DNA of 64,000 nt from positions 62,001 to 126,000 of the forward strand of contig NZ_SMKX01000005.1 in the NCBI RefSeq assembly GCF_004349055.1. Reading direction: 5' to 3'. Source of the stretch: Kribbella antibiotica. Lineage in GTDB: Bacteria > Actinomycetota > Actinomycetes > Propionibacteriales > Kribbellaceae. How positions within the stretch are numbered: position 1 is the stretch's first letter; every line of letters starts with the position of its first letter. The translations under genes and the position numbers were made by a program. Under the pieces are notes generated by a model that saw nothing but the letters and a program-made list of their open reading frames with translations, did not search any database and was not told the origin of the DNA. Positions 43,132 to 52,007 of this stretch are shown piece after piece.

Positions 43132-44505
43132 TTATGCGTCGAGCCGGTAGAGGGCCGCGGCCCCGGGTGCCAGGGTGGCGACGATCTTGGTCTTGTCGGT
43201 CTGCGCGGTGTAGGCGCGGGTCGCCGGATCGAAGACCGAGACCTTTGTGACCGTTGTCTGGTTCAACGAAACGGTGCTGGTCGCGCTCGCCCCGGACTGC
43301 CGGTTCGCGACGAGTAGCCACCGGGTCCGCGCCGCATCGGTCGGCCGGAACCGCCCCAGTACGGCGGCACTGCCCGACGTACCGGTGAGATAGCTGTCCG
43401 GGGTGAATCCGGCCGGGCCGGCCGGCGGGGTTTCGTTCGCGTGGACAGCGAGTTCGGAGATCAGCGGTTTGAGCTCGGCGCCGACCGGGCGGAGCCAATT
43501 CGTGTTGATGGTCTTGGCGGCGTCGTACAGGGGAGTGTGGGTGCCGTCGAGGGTGGTGAGCGCGCGGCCGAAGCTCTCGCCGCGTGCGGGGTCGGGCTGC
43601 CAGTAGGTGAAGTACTGGATGCCCTTGCAGCCGTAGGCGAGGCTCGTGTTGATGTTCCACAGGAGCTCGGGCTGCGTCGGGAAGCGGTGGCCGGAATATT
43701 CGACGCTCTGCACGAAGACCCACGACGGGATGTTCGCGCGCAGCGCCTCGGAGCGGATGATCGCCCAGTTGCCGAAGTAGTTCGGGTCCTCGCCGGAGGT
43801 CAGCAGCGGATACCGGTCGTACGACAGCATCGGCGGATGGCAGGTGTCGACGAAACGGCGAACCATCGCGCGGTAGCCGTCGCCGGTGCCTGGGACAAGA
43901 TTCGAGTACGGCGTATAGGTCGGCGCTTGCTCACGCGCGATCGCGAAGGCTTTGCCCAGCGAAGGGAGCTGCGCTTCGGGCGGCTCGTCGCCCAGGCTGA
44001 AACCGGCGAACGACTCGAAACCGCGATACTGGTTCAGCGCATTGGTCAGCAACGTCCGCGCGTCGGCCGTGGTGATCGACATCGGGACCGATCGGTCGTC
44101 GCTGATCGTGAACCGACGGGCCATGTTCTGCACGTCGGGATCGCTGGAGACCAGCACCTTCAGCCCGACCTGCTCCGCGATCGCCAGCGAGTGCCGGATG
44201 ATCGCCTGGTCGTCCACGTAGTTGCCGGTGATCACGAAGTTGAAGCCGGCGTCGCGGATCTCGCCGTACCGCTCGACGGTCGTTTGGTACGGCGGTGGGG
44301 GCCAGAACAGCCCGATCGGGTATTCGGCGCCGCCCACCAGCGGCAGGTCCACGCAGGCTGCCGCGGCTTGGGTGGGTACGGCGGCCGATCCGGTGCGGCG
44401 GTGGGCGAACGGAAGCGGTGCGGCGGCCAGGGCCCCGATGACGGCACCCCGAAGGACTGCCCGCCGACCGAATCCTCCTGCGGCCTTCTGCTCAGGAATG
44501 ATCAT
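43132..44505 (-). CDS. Tat-exported glycoside-hydrolase-like protein
   Basis: The 457-residue protein has a twin-arginine signal (GFGRRAVLRGAVIGALAAAP). The mature part looks like a TIM barrel: YPIGLFWPPPPYQTTVERYG, GFNFVITGNYVDDQ, the acidic FAGFSLGDEPPEAQLPSLGK, PMLSYDRYPLL and GIQYFTYWQPD, then a small beta domain at the C-terminus. DEP in the middle resembles acid/base positions of GH42/GH5-like enzymes, so glycan hydrolysis is plausible but unproven. The start is the ATG of MIIPEQK, because the longer frame upstream is Arg/Pro-rich non-coding sequence. It leads the FG-GAP-like gene. Confidence 0.78.
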   Translation of the reverse strand: MIIPEQKAAGGFGRRAVLRGAVIGALAAAPLPFAHRRTGSAAVPTQAAAACVDLPLVGGAEYPIGLFWPPPPYQTTVERYGEIRDAGFNFVITGNYVDDQAIIRHSLAIAEQVGLKVLVSSDPDVQNMARRFTISDDRSVPMSITTADARTLLTNALNQYRGFESFAGFSLGDEPPEAQLPSLGKAFAIAREQAPTYTPYSNLVPGTGDGYRAMVRRFVDTCHPPMLSYDRYPLLTSGEDPNYFGNWAIIRSEALRANIPSWVFVQSVEYSGHRFPTQPELLWNINTSLAYGCKGIQYFTYWQPDPARGESFGRALTTLDGTHTPLYDAAKTINTNWLRPVGAELKPLISELAVHANETPPAGPAGFTPDSYLTGTSGSAAVLGRFRPTDAARTRWLLVANRQSGASATSTVSLNQTTVTKVSVFDPATRAYTAQTDKTKIVATLAPGAAALYRLDA

Positions 44506-44552
44506 GCTGACCAGAACAACCGACGCGGTGACGCTGAGCAATCCTTGAGGCC

Positions 44553-44569
44553 ACGTTCGAAGTGAACGT
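44553..44569. promoter_or_regulatory. ACGTTC/GAACGT inverted repeat
   Basis: Perfect 6-base arms ACGTTC and GAACGT around GAAGT lie 48 bases upstream of the Tat-exported protein start, in the 191-base gap shared with the kinase gene. Probably a regulator site; no regulator gene is adjacent. Confidence 0.45.
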
Positions 44570-44696
44570 CTGCCGACCAATACCGGACAGCCGATGCACA
44601 GCCGCCCGAATCCGGGTTTGATCACATGCAGTAATCTCGGGGGTTGGCGCCCGCAGGAGCGGGTTGCTGTACGGGCGGGGTGGGTACGAGGACCGG

Positions 44697-45899
44697 ATGT
44701 TGATTGCAGGGCGGTACCGGCTGGGCGAGTCGCTCGGCCGCGGTGGGATGGGCGAAGTGCACCGCGCCACTGACGAGTTGCTGGGCCGCGTCGTCGCTGT
44801 GAAGACGATGCTGCGGTCGAGTGCGGACCCGTCGGCGGCCGAGCGGTTCCGGCGCGAGGCGCGCGCCGCTGCCCGGCTGAGCGATTCACACATCGTGGCG
44901 GTCTACGACTTCGGCCAGTACGACGATGCGTTCTACCTGGTGATGGAGCTCGTCGAGGGGCGGTCGGTCGCGGGCGAGCTGGCTGCGAGCGGCCCGCTGC
45001 CGTGGGAACGAGCGATGGCGATTGTGCGCCAGGCGGCGATCGGGCTCGCGGCCGCGCATGCCGAGGACGTCGTGCACCGTGACATCAAGCCCAGCAACCT
45101 GCTGATCGCGGGAGACGGGACGATCAAGGTCGCCGACTTCGGCATCGCGCAGATGCCGGGCGGCGAGGCCAACGAGCTGACGGTCACCGGCCAGATCCTC
45201 GGCAGCCCGTACTACTTGTCGCCGGAGCGTGCGCAGGGCCGGCCTGCGGGCTCCGAGGCTGACATCTACGCGTTGGGCTGTGTTCTGTACGAGCTGGTCA
45301 TTGGCCGGCCGCCGTTCACCGGTGATCATCCGACGGCTGTGCTCTACCAGCACGTGGATGCCGAGCCGGTCCCGCCGAGTGAGCTGCGGCCGGAGCTCGC
45401 CGGGCCGCTCGAGGGCATGCTGCTGCAGATGCTCGCCAAGGATCCGGCGGAGCGCCCGACTGCCGAGCAGCTCGCCGCCGGTAGCTGGACGCCCACGGTT
45501 GTGACCCAGCAGTCGACACAGGGCACCACGGCACCGCTCGCGGTTCCTGCTGGTCCGGCGCCGACCCCGGTGCGCTCGAACAAGCAGTTGATGATCATCG
45601 TGGCCTGCGCGTTCGCGCTGGCCGCCGCGGTCGCGGTCGCTGTCGTCCTCCAGAACACCGGTAACGACGTGCCTCCGACCGTCGACCTGCGGCCAAGCGT
45701 CACCGCGCCGGTGCCGACCACGTCGGGCCCGACCGATCCGACGCAGACCACCGAGACCACTCGGCCGCCGTCGACCACACCCTCGGCGACGCCGACTCCC
45801 ACGCCGACGCCGACCCCGACACCGACTCCTACGCCGACCCCCACTCCAACACCGACGCCGACCCCGACGCCGACCGCCACGGACCCCCCGACGCCGTAA
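44697..45899 (+). CDS. Membrane Ser/Thr protein kinase with Thr-Pro repeat tail
   Basis: Residues ~1-265 form a Hanks-type kinase: glycine loop LGESLGRGGMGEVHRA, VAVKTM, catalytic loop HRDIKPSN (Asp129), DFGIAQ and SPERAQG. A transmembrane helix follows at ~297-318 (LMIIVACAFALAAAVAVAVV), then a ~80-residue extracellular tail rich in Thr and Pro, ending in 14 Thr-Pro pairs. There are no PASTA domains, so it is a PknB relative with an unusual sensor. I prefer ATG 44697 over 44664 because family starts are short before GRYRLG. Its target is unknown. Confidence 0.9.
   Translation: MLIAGRYRLGESLGRGGMGEVHRATDELLGRVVAVKTMLRSSADPSAAERFRREARAAARLSDSHIVAVYDFGQYDDAFYLVMELVEGRSVAGELAASGPLPWERAMAIVRQAAIGLAAAHAEDVVHRDIKPSNLLIAGDGTIKVADFGIAQMPGGEANELTVTGQILGSPYYLSPERAQGRPAGSEADIYALGCVLYELVIGRPPFTGDHPTAVLYQHVDAEPVPPSELRPELAGPLEGMLLQMLAKDPAERPTAEQLAAGSWTPTVVTQQSTQGTTAPLAVPAGPAPTPVRSNKQLMIIVACAFALAAAVAVAVVLQNTGNDVPPTVDLRPSVTAPVPTTSGPTDPTQTTETTRPPSTTPSATPTPTPTPTPTPTPTPTPTPTPTPTPTPTATDPPTP
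45789..45872 (+). repeat. Hexanucleotide tandem repeat encoding (Thr-Pro)14
   Basis: Fourteen copies of an ACN-CCN hexamer, with varied third positions (CCGACG, CCGACC, CCGACT, CCCACG). The mixed codons suggest selection on the protein tract, though the DNA could still expand or contract by slippage. Confidence 0.85.
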
Positions 45900-45904
45900 T
45901 TAAC

Positions 45905-46525
45905 TCAAGACAGTCGGCGCGCCTTCACCGTGCCGTCCTGGTAGTGGAGTTCCTTACCGTCGATCACCTTGACGCTGTCATGCGCAGCTTCGGTGAGGAC
46001 CTCCCACCGGCCGTCCTTGAGTCCGAGGTCGGCCACGACCTCGGCCGGCGTCGGGAAGTGCACATCGGCATGCGCCTGGTGCTGTGACTTGTCCGGGAAC
46101 TCCAGGTGCCCCTCGATCAGCAGTACGCCGCCGACGGTCACCGCATCGGCCGCCTGCCGGAGAATCTCTTCACGCGGCAGCTCGATCGTCGAGTGCAAGA
46201 ACTGCGCCGACACCAGCTCGAACGTCCCCTCCGGGAACGTCTTGCCCAGCTCGTGATGCTGCCACTCGATCAACCCGTCGACACCAGCCTCCTTGGCATG
46301 CTCCGCGGCCCTCCCGAGCGCGACCGGCGACACGTCAACCCCCGTCACCCGCCACCCCTGCTGAGCCAGCCAGATGGCGTCGCCACCCTCACCGGACCCC
46401 AGATCAAGCGCCCGCCCCGGCTCCAGCCCGGCCACCTCCACCACCAACGCCGCGTTCGGCGCACCACTCCAGATCCGCTTGCTCTCGGCGTACCGGGCGT
46501 CCCAAAGCTCTTCTGCTGTCGTCAT
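45905..46525 (-). CDS. Class I SAM-dependent methyltransferase
   Basis: A 206-residue methyltransferase: LWDARYAESKRIWSGAPNAA at the N-terminus, motif I RALDLGSGEGGDAIWLAQQG, VTGVDVS and the post-motif LVSAQFLHSTIEL. The N-terminal pattern recalls thiopurine/tellurite-type methyltransferases (TehB-like). The start is the ATG of MTTAEELW. It is monocistronic and converges on the kinase gene. Confidence 0.85.
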   Translation of the reverse strand: MTTAEELWDARYAESKRIWSGAPNAALVVEVAGLEPGRALDLGSGEGGDAIWLAQQGWRVTGVDVSPVALGRAAEHAKEAGVDGLIEWQHHELGKTFPEGTFELVSAQFLHSTIELPREEILRQAADAVTVGGVLLIEGHLEFPDKSQHQAHADVHFPTPAEVVADLGLKDGRWEVLTEAAHDSVKVIDGKELHYQDGTVKARRLS

Positions 46526-46617
46526 ACCACCAGCTTCCGCCGCCACCCCAGGATCGACAACTTCCATTGCCAATCCGGCAAACCGCGGACCGAGCCCTCA
46601 TGCCATTTGGTGAGTGT

Positions 46618-47703
46618 CTAGGCGAGCTCGATGGTGGCTAGGCCGATCCACTTGGCGAGGCTCGCTAGTTCACCCTCGACGGCTTTCCGTGTCTTGTTGG
46701 TGAAGGTGATGTCCTCGTGGATCGCGTGCACGCGCAGCACCGAGGCCTTGCGGTCGGCGGTTGCGTCGAGCTTGCCGACCAGTTGGTCGCCGTGCAGGAT
46801 CGGGAGGGCGAAATAGCCCCAGCGGCGTTGGGCTGCGGGCTTGTACATCTCGAGGGTGTACTCGAAGCCGAAGAGTTCCTCGGCCCGGCCGCGGTTGTGG
46901 ATCAGCCGGTCGAAGGGTGACAGCAACGCCGTACGGGGTTCGAAGTCGGGCGCCTCCAGGGCGGCGGGGTCCACGCGCCACTCGCCTGTGGTGCCTTCGA
47001 CTGTCGCGGGCTCGCCGACGAGTCCGACGATCCATGGTTCGACGGGGACCTCGGTGCCAGTCGCTCGGGCGATGCCCAGCGACTGCAGCCGCCGCTCGTT
47101 CTTCTGCCGGGCTGCTTCCTCGACGCTCGGGACAACCAGGCCGGCGGGGTAGACGCGCTCCGGCAGATCCCACGTCCGCTGCCGACCGACGCGGCCGGAG
47201 ATCGCGACCTCGCCGCGGGCGATCAGGCAGTCCAGCATCTTCGTCACGTTGCGCGCGTTCGACCAGCCGGTCGACTGCCACGGCTCGGTCGCGGTGTCGG
47301 GGATGTCGCGCGAGAGCAGCGGCCCGCGCTCGCCGAGCAGCTCCAGGATGTCGCGCCGAAAGCCGTCGTTCTTCCGCATCCAGTCCCGAGCCCGCTCCCA
47401 CGTCGGCTGCTCCGCAGCACCCGCGAGGTACAACCCGACATCGCTGGTCGGGCGGATCAGCGCGTTGTACTCGAAGAGCGTCCGATCCACCTCCAGCGCG
47501 TGCCGCAACTGCCCAGGCTCGTACGACGCCCCCAGCCGGCTCCAGGGGACAAGGTCCGCATTCGGCGCGATCGCCGCGGTCGGATCGATCTGCAGCAAGG
47601 TCAGGTCATGAACCATCGACACCAGGTCGGTCGGCCGATCCGCCGTCAGCAACTGCGCCCGTACGGCGATCCTGCGCGCCTGCTGCTTCGTCAGTTGGAG
47701 CAC
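46618..47703 (-). CDS. YcaQ/AlkX-like winged-helix DNA glycosylase family protein
   Basis: A 361-residue HTH_42 family protein: QQARRIAVRAQLLTADRPTD, LLQIDPTAAIAPNADLVPWS, RKNDGFRRDILELLGERGPL (winged helix) and FDRLIHNRGRAEELFGFEYT with YFALPILHGDQLVGKLD. The family includes E. coli YcaQ and Streptomyces AlkX/AlkZ glycosylases that remove alkylated or cross-linked bases; AlkZ QxQ or QxD catalytic residues fit LLQIDP here. It is monocistronic and lies 89 bases from the facing metallophore operon. Confidence 0.85.
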   Translation of the reverse strand: MLQLTKQQARRIAVRAQLLTADRPTDLVSMVHDLTLLQIDPTAAIAPNADLVPWSRLGASYEPGQLRHALEVDRTLFEYNALIRPTSDVGLYLAGAAEQPTWERARDWMRKNDGFRRDILELLGERGPLLSRDIPDTATEPWQSTGWSNARNVTKMLDCLIARGEVAISGRVGRQRTWDLPERVYPAGLVVPSVEEAARQKNERRLQSLGIARATGTEVPVEPWIVGLVGEPATVEGTTGEWRVDPAALEAPDFEPRTALLSPFDRLIHNRGRAEELFGFEYTLEMYKPAAQRRWGYFALPILHGDQLVGKLDATADRKASVLRVHAIHEDITFTNKTRKAVEGELASLAKWIGLATIELA

Positions 47704-47764
47704 CGCCCCACCGTACCGTCAGGTAACGGTCAGGGGTGATCAGGCTCACAGCCGACCAGGTAGA

Positions 47765-47785
47765 TAATGACATCCATTTTCACTA
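47765..47785. promoter_or_regulatory. Zur-box-like palindrome before metallophore operon
   Basis: The core TGACATCCATTTTCA (47768-47782) is a 7-1-7 imperfect palindrome; its reverse strand TGAAAATGGATGTCA matches 12 of 15 positions of TGAAAATGATTTTCA, the actinobacterial Zur consensus as I remember it. TA flanks extend the symmetry. It ends about ten bases before the GTG start and overlaps a TAGATAAT -10-like sequence, a good place for repression. Confidence 0.65.
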
Positions 47786-47792
47786 AGTTGCG

Positions 47793-49406
47793 GTGGTGCA
47801 AACCTCTCCGCGCCAGTGGTGCCTGCTTGTTGTCCTTGCTGTGGTTGGTCTTGCCGGTTGCGGTGGTCCCGCGCCGGCCAGTAGTGCCCCCGACCGGTTC
47901 GTCGTCATCGACGGCGAGGAGCTGGGGAATTTCAATCCGCTGACCGGTCACGGCAGTAACGGCGAGTCGAAGATCTACGAGAGCCTGTACCGCGTCGCCG
48001 AGGGCCAGGACGACCGTATCCCGGATGCCGTGCCGGTGCTCGCCGATGGCGCGCCTACTCCTGTCGGCGGCGATCTCACGCACTGGCGGGTCCAGACCCG
48101 CGCCGGGATTACGTTCTCGGACGGTTCGACCTTCGGCCCGGAAGATGTCGTTGCCACCTACAACGCGGTGATCAACCCGGCCTTCGCCGCGCCGATCGCC
48201 GCCAACTTCGACTTCCTGCGCACGGCGAAGGTCTCCGGCCCGAACAGCGTCGACCTCTGGCTGACCGGCGCCTACGCCGATGTCCCGCACCGCCTGTTCC
48301 TCGCGATCGCGCCCGCCGAGACTCTGGCGAAGCCGGGCCCCGCGGACAAACTTGCCCTGGGCAACAAGCCGGTCGGGACCGGACCCTATGCGCTGACCGA
48401 ACTGCGCGCCGACCAGGTCGTCCTCACCGCCCGCGACAACTACTGGGGAACCAAGCCGCAGGTCACAACCTTCGTCGTACGGCGAACTGACGACGAGAAG
48501 GCCCGTGCCGCCCAGCTCGCGAGCAGTGCGGATGGCACCCGGCTCTCGCCTGCCCTGGCCAAGGCGGTTGCGAAGAACGGCTATCGCACCGTGGTCGGCA
48601 AGGCCAACGACTGGCTCGGCATCACGCTTCCCACCGGAAATCCGGTCGCCGGCGATCCCGCGATCCGCCTCGCGCTGAACCTCGGTGTCGACCGCGGCGC
48701 CATGGTCCGCGACATTCTCGAGGGCGAGGGCACCGCTGTGTCCACCCTCGTCACCTCCTTGTACGGCGCTGCTTACGACCCGGCCCAGGACTTCACCTTC
48801 GACGCCGACCGCGCGCGGAAGGTCCTCGACAGCGCCGGCTGGCAAGCTGGAGCCGACGGCATCCGCGTCCGCGACGGCAAGCGCGCGACCTTCGACGTCG
48901 CCTACTACCCGACCGACATCCTGCGCCGCGATCTCACGATGGCTGCTGTCTCCGACGCCAAGAAGATCGGCGTCGAGCTCAAGCCGGTGGCGGTCGAGAA
49001 GTCGACGATGACCCCGGAATACCTGGCCAAGACCGCGTTCATGCTCGGCGGCGGCGGGCAGCCCTACACCCTCGACACCCAGCTCTACCCCAAGTTCCAC
49101 TCGAAGTACGCCACCGCGGGCGCCGGTTCGAAGTGGGACAACGCCTCCGACTACGTGAACCCCGCAGTCGACCGCGCGCTCGCAGCGGCCCGTGTCGAAC
49201 GCGATCCGGCCAAGCGCGCCAAGCTGTACCGCGACTTCCAGGTCGCCTACCACGCAGCGCCCGCGATGTTGGCGCTCGTGTCGGAGAACCACGTCTACGT
49301 CGTGCGTGACAACGGCTGGAAGTTCGGATCCACCGCGCTCGAGCCGCACGCTCACGGCGTCGCATGGGGCCCGTGGTACTCCCTGGCCCGCTGGACGCGC
49401 CAGTGA
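47793..49406 (+). CDS. ABC transporter substrate-binding lipoprotein (SBP_bac_5, CntA/OppA-like)
   Basis: A 537-residue lipoprotein: signal peptide with lipobox VGLAGC, then an OppA/NikA/CntA-class binding domain (FNPLTGHGSNGESKIYESLY, YGLTELRA-like GTGPYALTELRADQVV, DNYWGTKPQV, SEN near the end). The class binds peptides, nickel or metal-opine complexes. It heads a nine-gene operon with two permeases, two ATPases and SbnA/B/H-like enzymes, so a metal-metallophore complex is the likely ligand. The GTG (or the next GTG) start follows the Zur-like site directly. The stop overlaps the permease start as GTGA. Confidence 0.9.
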   Translation: MVQTSPRQWCLLVVLAVVGLAGCGGPAPASSAPDRFVVIDGEELGNFNPLTGHGSNGESKIYESLYRVAEGQDDRIPDAVPVLADGAPTPVGGDLTHWRVQTRAGITFSDGSTFGPEDVVATYNAVINPAFAAPIAANFDFLRTAKVSGPNSVDLWLTGAYADVPHRLFLAIAPAETLAKPGPADKLALGNKPVGTGPYALTELRADQVVLTARDNYWGTKPQVTTFVVRRTDDEKARAAQLASSADGTRLSPALAKAVAKNGYRTVVGKANDWLGITLPTGNPVAGDPAIRLALNLGVDRGAMVRDILEGEGTAVSTLVTSLYGAAYDPAQDFTFDADRARKVLDSAGWQAGADGIRVRDGKRATFDVAYYPTDILRRDLTMAAVSDAKKIGVELKPVAVEKSTMTPEYLAKTAFMLGGGGQPYTLDTQLYPKFHSKYATAGAGSKWDNASDYVNPAVDRALAAARVERDPAKRAKLYRDFQVAYHAAPAMLALVSENHVYVVRDNGWKFGSTALEPHAHGVAWGPWYSLARWTRQ

Positions 49407-50389
49407 TCCGGAGCCGCCGCGCCCGGATCGGCCAGCTCGCCGGCCGACGACTCCTGTACGGCGTACCGCTGGTGCTCGTCGTTTCGCTGGCGACCTTCGC
49501 TTTGGCCGCAGCCAGTCCGTTCGATCCGTTGGAGGCGTACCTCGGCGGATCGGGCGACGGCTTCACCGAAGCGGAGCGTGGTGCGCTGCGGGAGACGCTC
49601 GGGCTCAACCAGCACTGGTTCACAGCTTGGTGGCAGTGGCTGACTCATGCGCTGACCGGCGATCTCGGCTATTCACGCAGCTTCCACGAACCGGTGGCGC
49701 AGGTCCTGTCCGAGCGTCTGGGCTGGACCGCCTTGCTCGGCGTCAGCGGCTCAATCGTCGCGGTGCTGCTGTCAGCGGCTCTAGGAATTGCAGCGGGGCT
49801 ACGCGCCGGTGGTTTGGCCGACCGGCTGATCAGCGCCTTCGCGGTCGTCTTGTACGCCGTACCGCCGTTCATCGTTGCTTTGGGCGCCGTGCTCCTGTTT
49901 GCCGTGACCCTACGATGGGCTCCGGCGGCCGGGCTGAGTGATCCGGGCGAGGCGATCACCGCTGCGTCGACCGCGCGGCACCTTTTCCTGCCAGCGCTGG
50001 TACTTGGGCTGTCCCAGGTGCCACCGCTCGCGCTCGGGCTGCGGGAGGCCATTACGAGCGCGGCGGCTGGAGACGCCGTACGGGGGGCTCGGGCTCGCGG
50101 TTTGCCGTGGCGGATCGTCAATCGTCGGCATGTGCTCCCGATGGCCGCTGCGCCGTTCTTCGCCCTCGTCGGGGGCCGACTGCCGGAACTGCTCGTCGGG
50201 GCGACCGTGGTGGAGACGGTCTTCGCTTGGCCCGGTCTCGGTGACGCGGTGGTGAACTCGGCGCGAGCGCTGGACTTCCCGCTGCTTGCGGTCGTCATCG
50301 TGCTAACGGTGACGCTGGTTGTCCTCGGCAACCTTGCAGCCGATGTCGCTGCGGCCGTTGTCGATCCGAGGATTGAAGCCGATGGCTGA
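49403..50389 (+). CDS. ABC transporter permease, OppB/CntB-like
   Basis: A 328-residue permease of the Opp/Dpp/Nik B class with six helices; RLLYGVPLVLVVSLATFALA is the first, and the ATPase-contact (EAA) loop is in GDAVRGARARGLPWRIVNRR. The sequence GETLGLNQHWFTAWWQWLTH-like loop between helices 1 and 2 is typical of B subunits. The GTG start overlaps the lipoprotein stop. It pairs with the following C-class permease. Confidence 0.9.
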   Translation: MIRSRRARIGQLAGRRLLYGVPLVLVVSLATFALAAASPFDPLEAYLGGSGDGFTEAERGALRETLGLNQHWFTAWWQWLTHALTGDLGYSRSFHEPVAQVLSERLGWTALLGVSGSIVAVLLSAALGIAAGLRAGGLADRLISAFAVVLYAVPPFIVALGAVLLFAVTLRWAPAAGLSDPGEAITAASTARHLFLPALVLGLSQVPPLALGLREAITSAAAGDAVRGARARGLPWRIVNRRHVLPMAAAPFFALVGGRLPELLVGATVVETVFAWPGLGDAVVNSARALDFPLLAVVIVLTVTLVVLGNLAADVAAAVVDPRIEADG

Positions 50390-51194
50390 CCGGTCCCGGG
50401 CGAGCTGGGTCGCCGCCGCAGCCGTCGTACTGCTCGCCGGGTACGCGATCCTCGCGCCAATCGTGCATCCCATCGACGAATCCATCACCGACTTCGCGGC
50501 CGGTGGCCAAGGGCCGGGCGCCCAGCACTGGTTCGGCACCGACGACTCAGGGCGCGACCTGCTGACGTTGGTTGCCAAGGGCATGCGTGTCTCTCTGGTG
50601 ATTGCGCTGGCGACCGCGGTGATCTCCACCCTCGTCGGGCTCGTCGTCGGGATCACAGCAGGCGCCACCGGTGGCTGGTGGGACCGGATCAGCATGCGGG
50701 TCGCTGATGCGATGACGGCGGTCCCGAGCCTCTTGCTGTCGCTGCTCATCGTCTCGCTGTTCCGCGGCTCGCTCATCGCGATCGTCGTCTCGCTGGTCCT
50801 GACGCACTGGACGGCGACCGCCCGCGTCGTACGGGCCGAAGTCCTGTCGGTCCGCAAGGCCGAGTACGTCGAAGTGGCCCGGCTACACGGGCTCACCGCA
50901 ACTCGGATTGCGCGGGTTCACTTCCTGCCGGTCGCGGCGGGCCAAGCGCGGATCGCCGGCGTACTGCTGATTGCGCATGCCGTCTGGCACGAGTCGACGC
51001 TGTCGTTCCTCGGCGTCGGTCTGCCACCGCATCAGGCATCCCTCGGCACACTGCTCGCGGATTCCGGCCAGGCGTTGCTGCTCGGGCATTGGTGGCAGTT
51101 GGTGTTCCCGGCCGGCGCGATTGTCGCCGTCACGCTTGCGCTCGCGACGCTCGCCCGGTCGCTCGCCGTACCGCGCAAGGAGACGATCGCATGA
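50382..51194 (+). CDS. ABC transporter permease, OppC/CntC-like
   Basis: A 270-residue C-class permease: after the first helix (SWVAAAAVVLLAGYAILAPI) comes the marker HWFGTDDSGRDLLTLVAKGM found in OppC/DppC/NikC, and the EAA loop VRKAEYVEVARLHGLTATRI. The ATG overlaps the previous stop by eight bases; its own stop overlaps the ATPase start as ATGA. It forms the membrane channel with the B permease. Confidence 0.9.
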   Translation: MADRSRASWVAAAAVVLLAGYAILAPIVHPIDESITDFAAGGQGPGAQHWFGTDDSGRDLLTLVAKGMRVSLVIALATAVISTLVGLVVGITAGATGGWWDRISMRVADAMTAVPSLLLSLLIVSLFRGSLIAIVVSLVLTHWTATARVVRAEVLSVRKAEYVEVARLHGLTATRIARVHFLPVAAGQARIAGVLLIAHAVWHESTLSFLGVGLPPHQASLGTLLADSGQALLLGHWWQLVFPAGAIVAVTLALATLARSLAVPRKETIA

Positions 51195-52000
51195 CCCTCG
51201 AACTCGAACAGGTCGAGGTACGCATCCCCATCGGCTCCGGTCGCGAGGTGCATGCCTTGACCGAGATCGACCTGGTCGCAGTGCCGGGCAAGCCGCACTT
51301 CGTGGTCGGCGGCTCGGGCTCCGGTAAGTCGACGCTGTGCTCAGCCGTGACCGGTCTCCTTCCCGGCAACGCCCGCTTCAGCGGCACGGTGAAGGTCGGC
51401 GATCTCGCCGCGCCCGCCCTGTGGGGTCAACGCGGACGAGTCATCGGTGTGGTGCCGCAGTCCGCAATGACCTGTTTCACCCCAGTACGGCGCCTCGGCG
51501 GCCAACTGGCCGAGACGGTCCGCTACCTCGGCGGTGAGCGCGGTCCCGGAGAACTGCTCGATGTCGTCGGACTCGACCGGAGCGCGCTCGCAAAGTATCC
51601 GCTCGAACTGTCGGGCGGCATGCTTCAACTGGCTGCCATCGCCGCCGCACTGGCCGGTGACCCGCCGGTCGTGGTGGCCGACGAGCCGACTTCGGCGCTC
51701 GACCGTCAGCGCTCGGAAGATGTCGTTCAGTTGCTAGCGAAACTCGCCGCTGATCGAGTCGTTCTGGTGGCGACGCACGACCTCGCTGCCGTCCGAAGCG
51801 CGGCCGCCGACGCGGACCTGTCAGTCATGTTCGCGTCGCGCATCGTCGAGACCGGCACGGCCGGAGAGGTCTTCGACAACCCGAGCGCGGACTACACCCG
51901 AGACCTGCTCGCCGCGCTGCCGGAGAACGGGCTGCACCCGCTCCCGTGGCCGACGCCGGATCTGATCGACCTGCCCGCCGACTACCGGTACGGAGGCTGA
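51191..52000 (+). CDS. ABC transporter ATPase, OppD/CntD-like
   Basis: A 269-residue ATPase: Walker A GGSGSGKST, signature ELSGGMLQLAAIAAALAGDP, Walker B VVVADEPTSALD and switch His in THDLAAV. The C-terminal extension with HPLPWPTPD is shorter than the usual OppD metal-binding tail. The Gln loop reads GVVPQSAMTCFTPV. It pairs with the next ATPase, eight bases downstream. Confidence 0.9.
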   Translation: MTLELEQVEVRIPIGSGREVHALTEIDLVAVPGKPHFVVGGSGSGKSTLCSAVTGLLPGNARFSGTVKVGDLAAPALWGQRGRVIGVVPQSAMTCFTPVRRLGGQLAETVRYLGGERGPGELLDVVGLDRSALAKYPLELSGGMLQLAAIAAALAGDPPVVVADEPTSALDRQRSEDVVQLLAKLAADRVVLVATHDLAAVRSAAADADLSVMFASRIVETGTAGEVFDNPSADYTRDLLAALPENGLHPLPWPTPDLIDLPADYRYGG

Positions 52001-52007
52001 GAACCCC

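Noticed and set aside
45344-45880. A minus-strand frame encoding a long Gly-Val repeat
   Set aside because: It is only the complement of the Thr-Pro hexamer repeat in the kinase gene.
47730-49355. A 541-codon minus-strand open frame opposite the substrate-binding lipoprotein gene
   Set aside because: The forward frame has a lipobox and OppA-class motifs and leads an overlapping operon.
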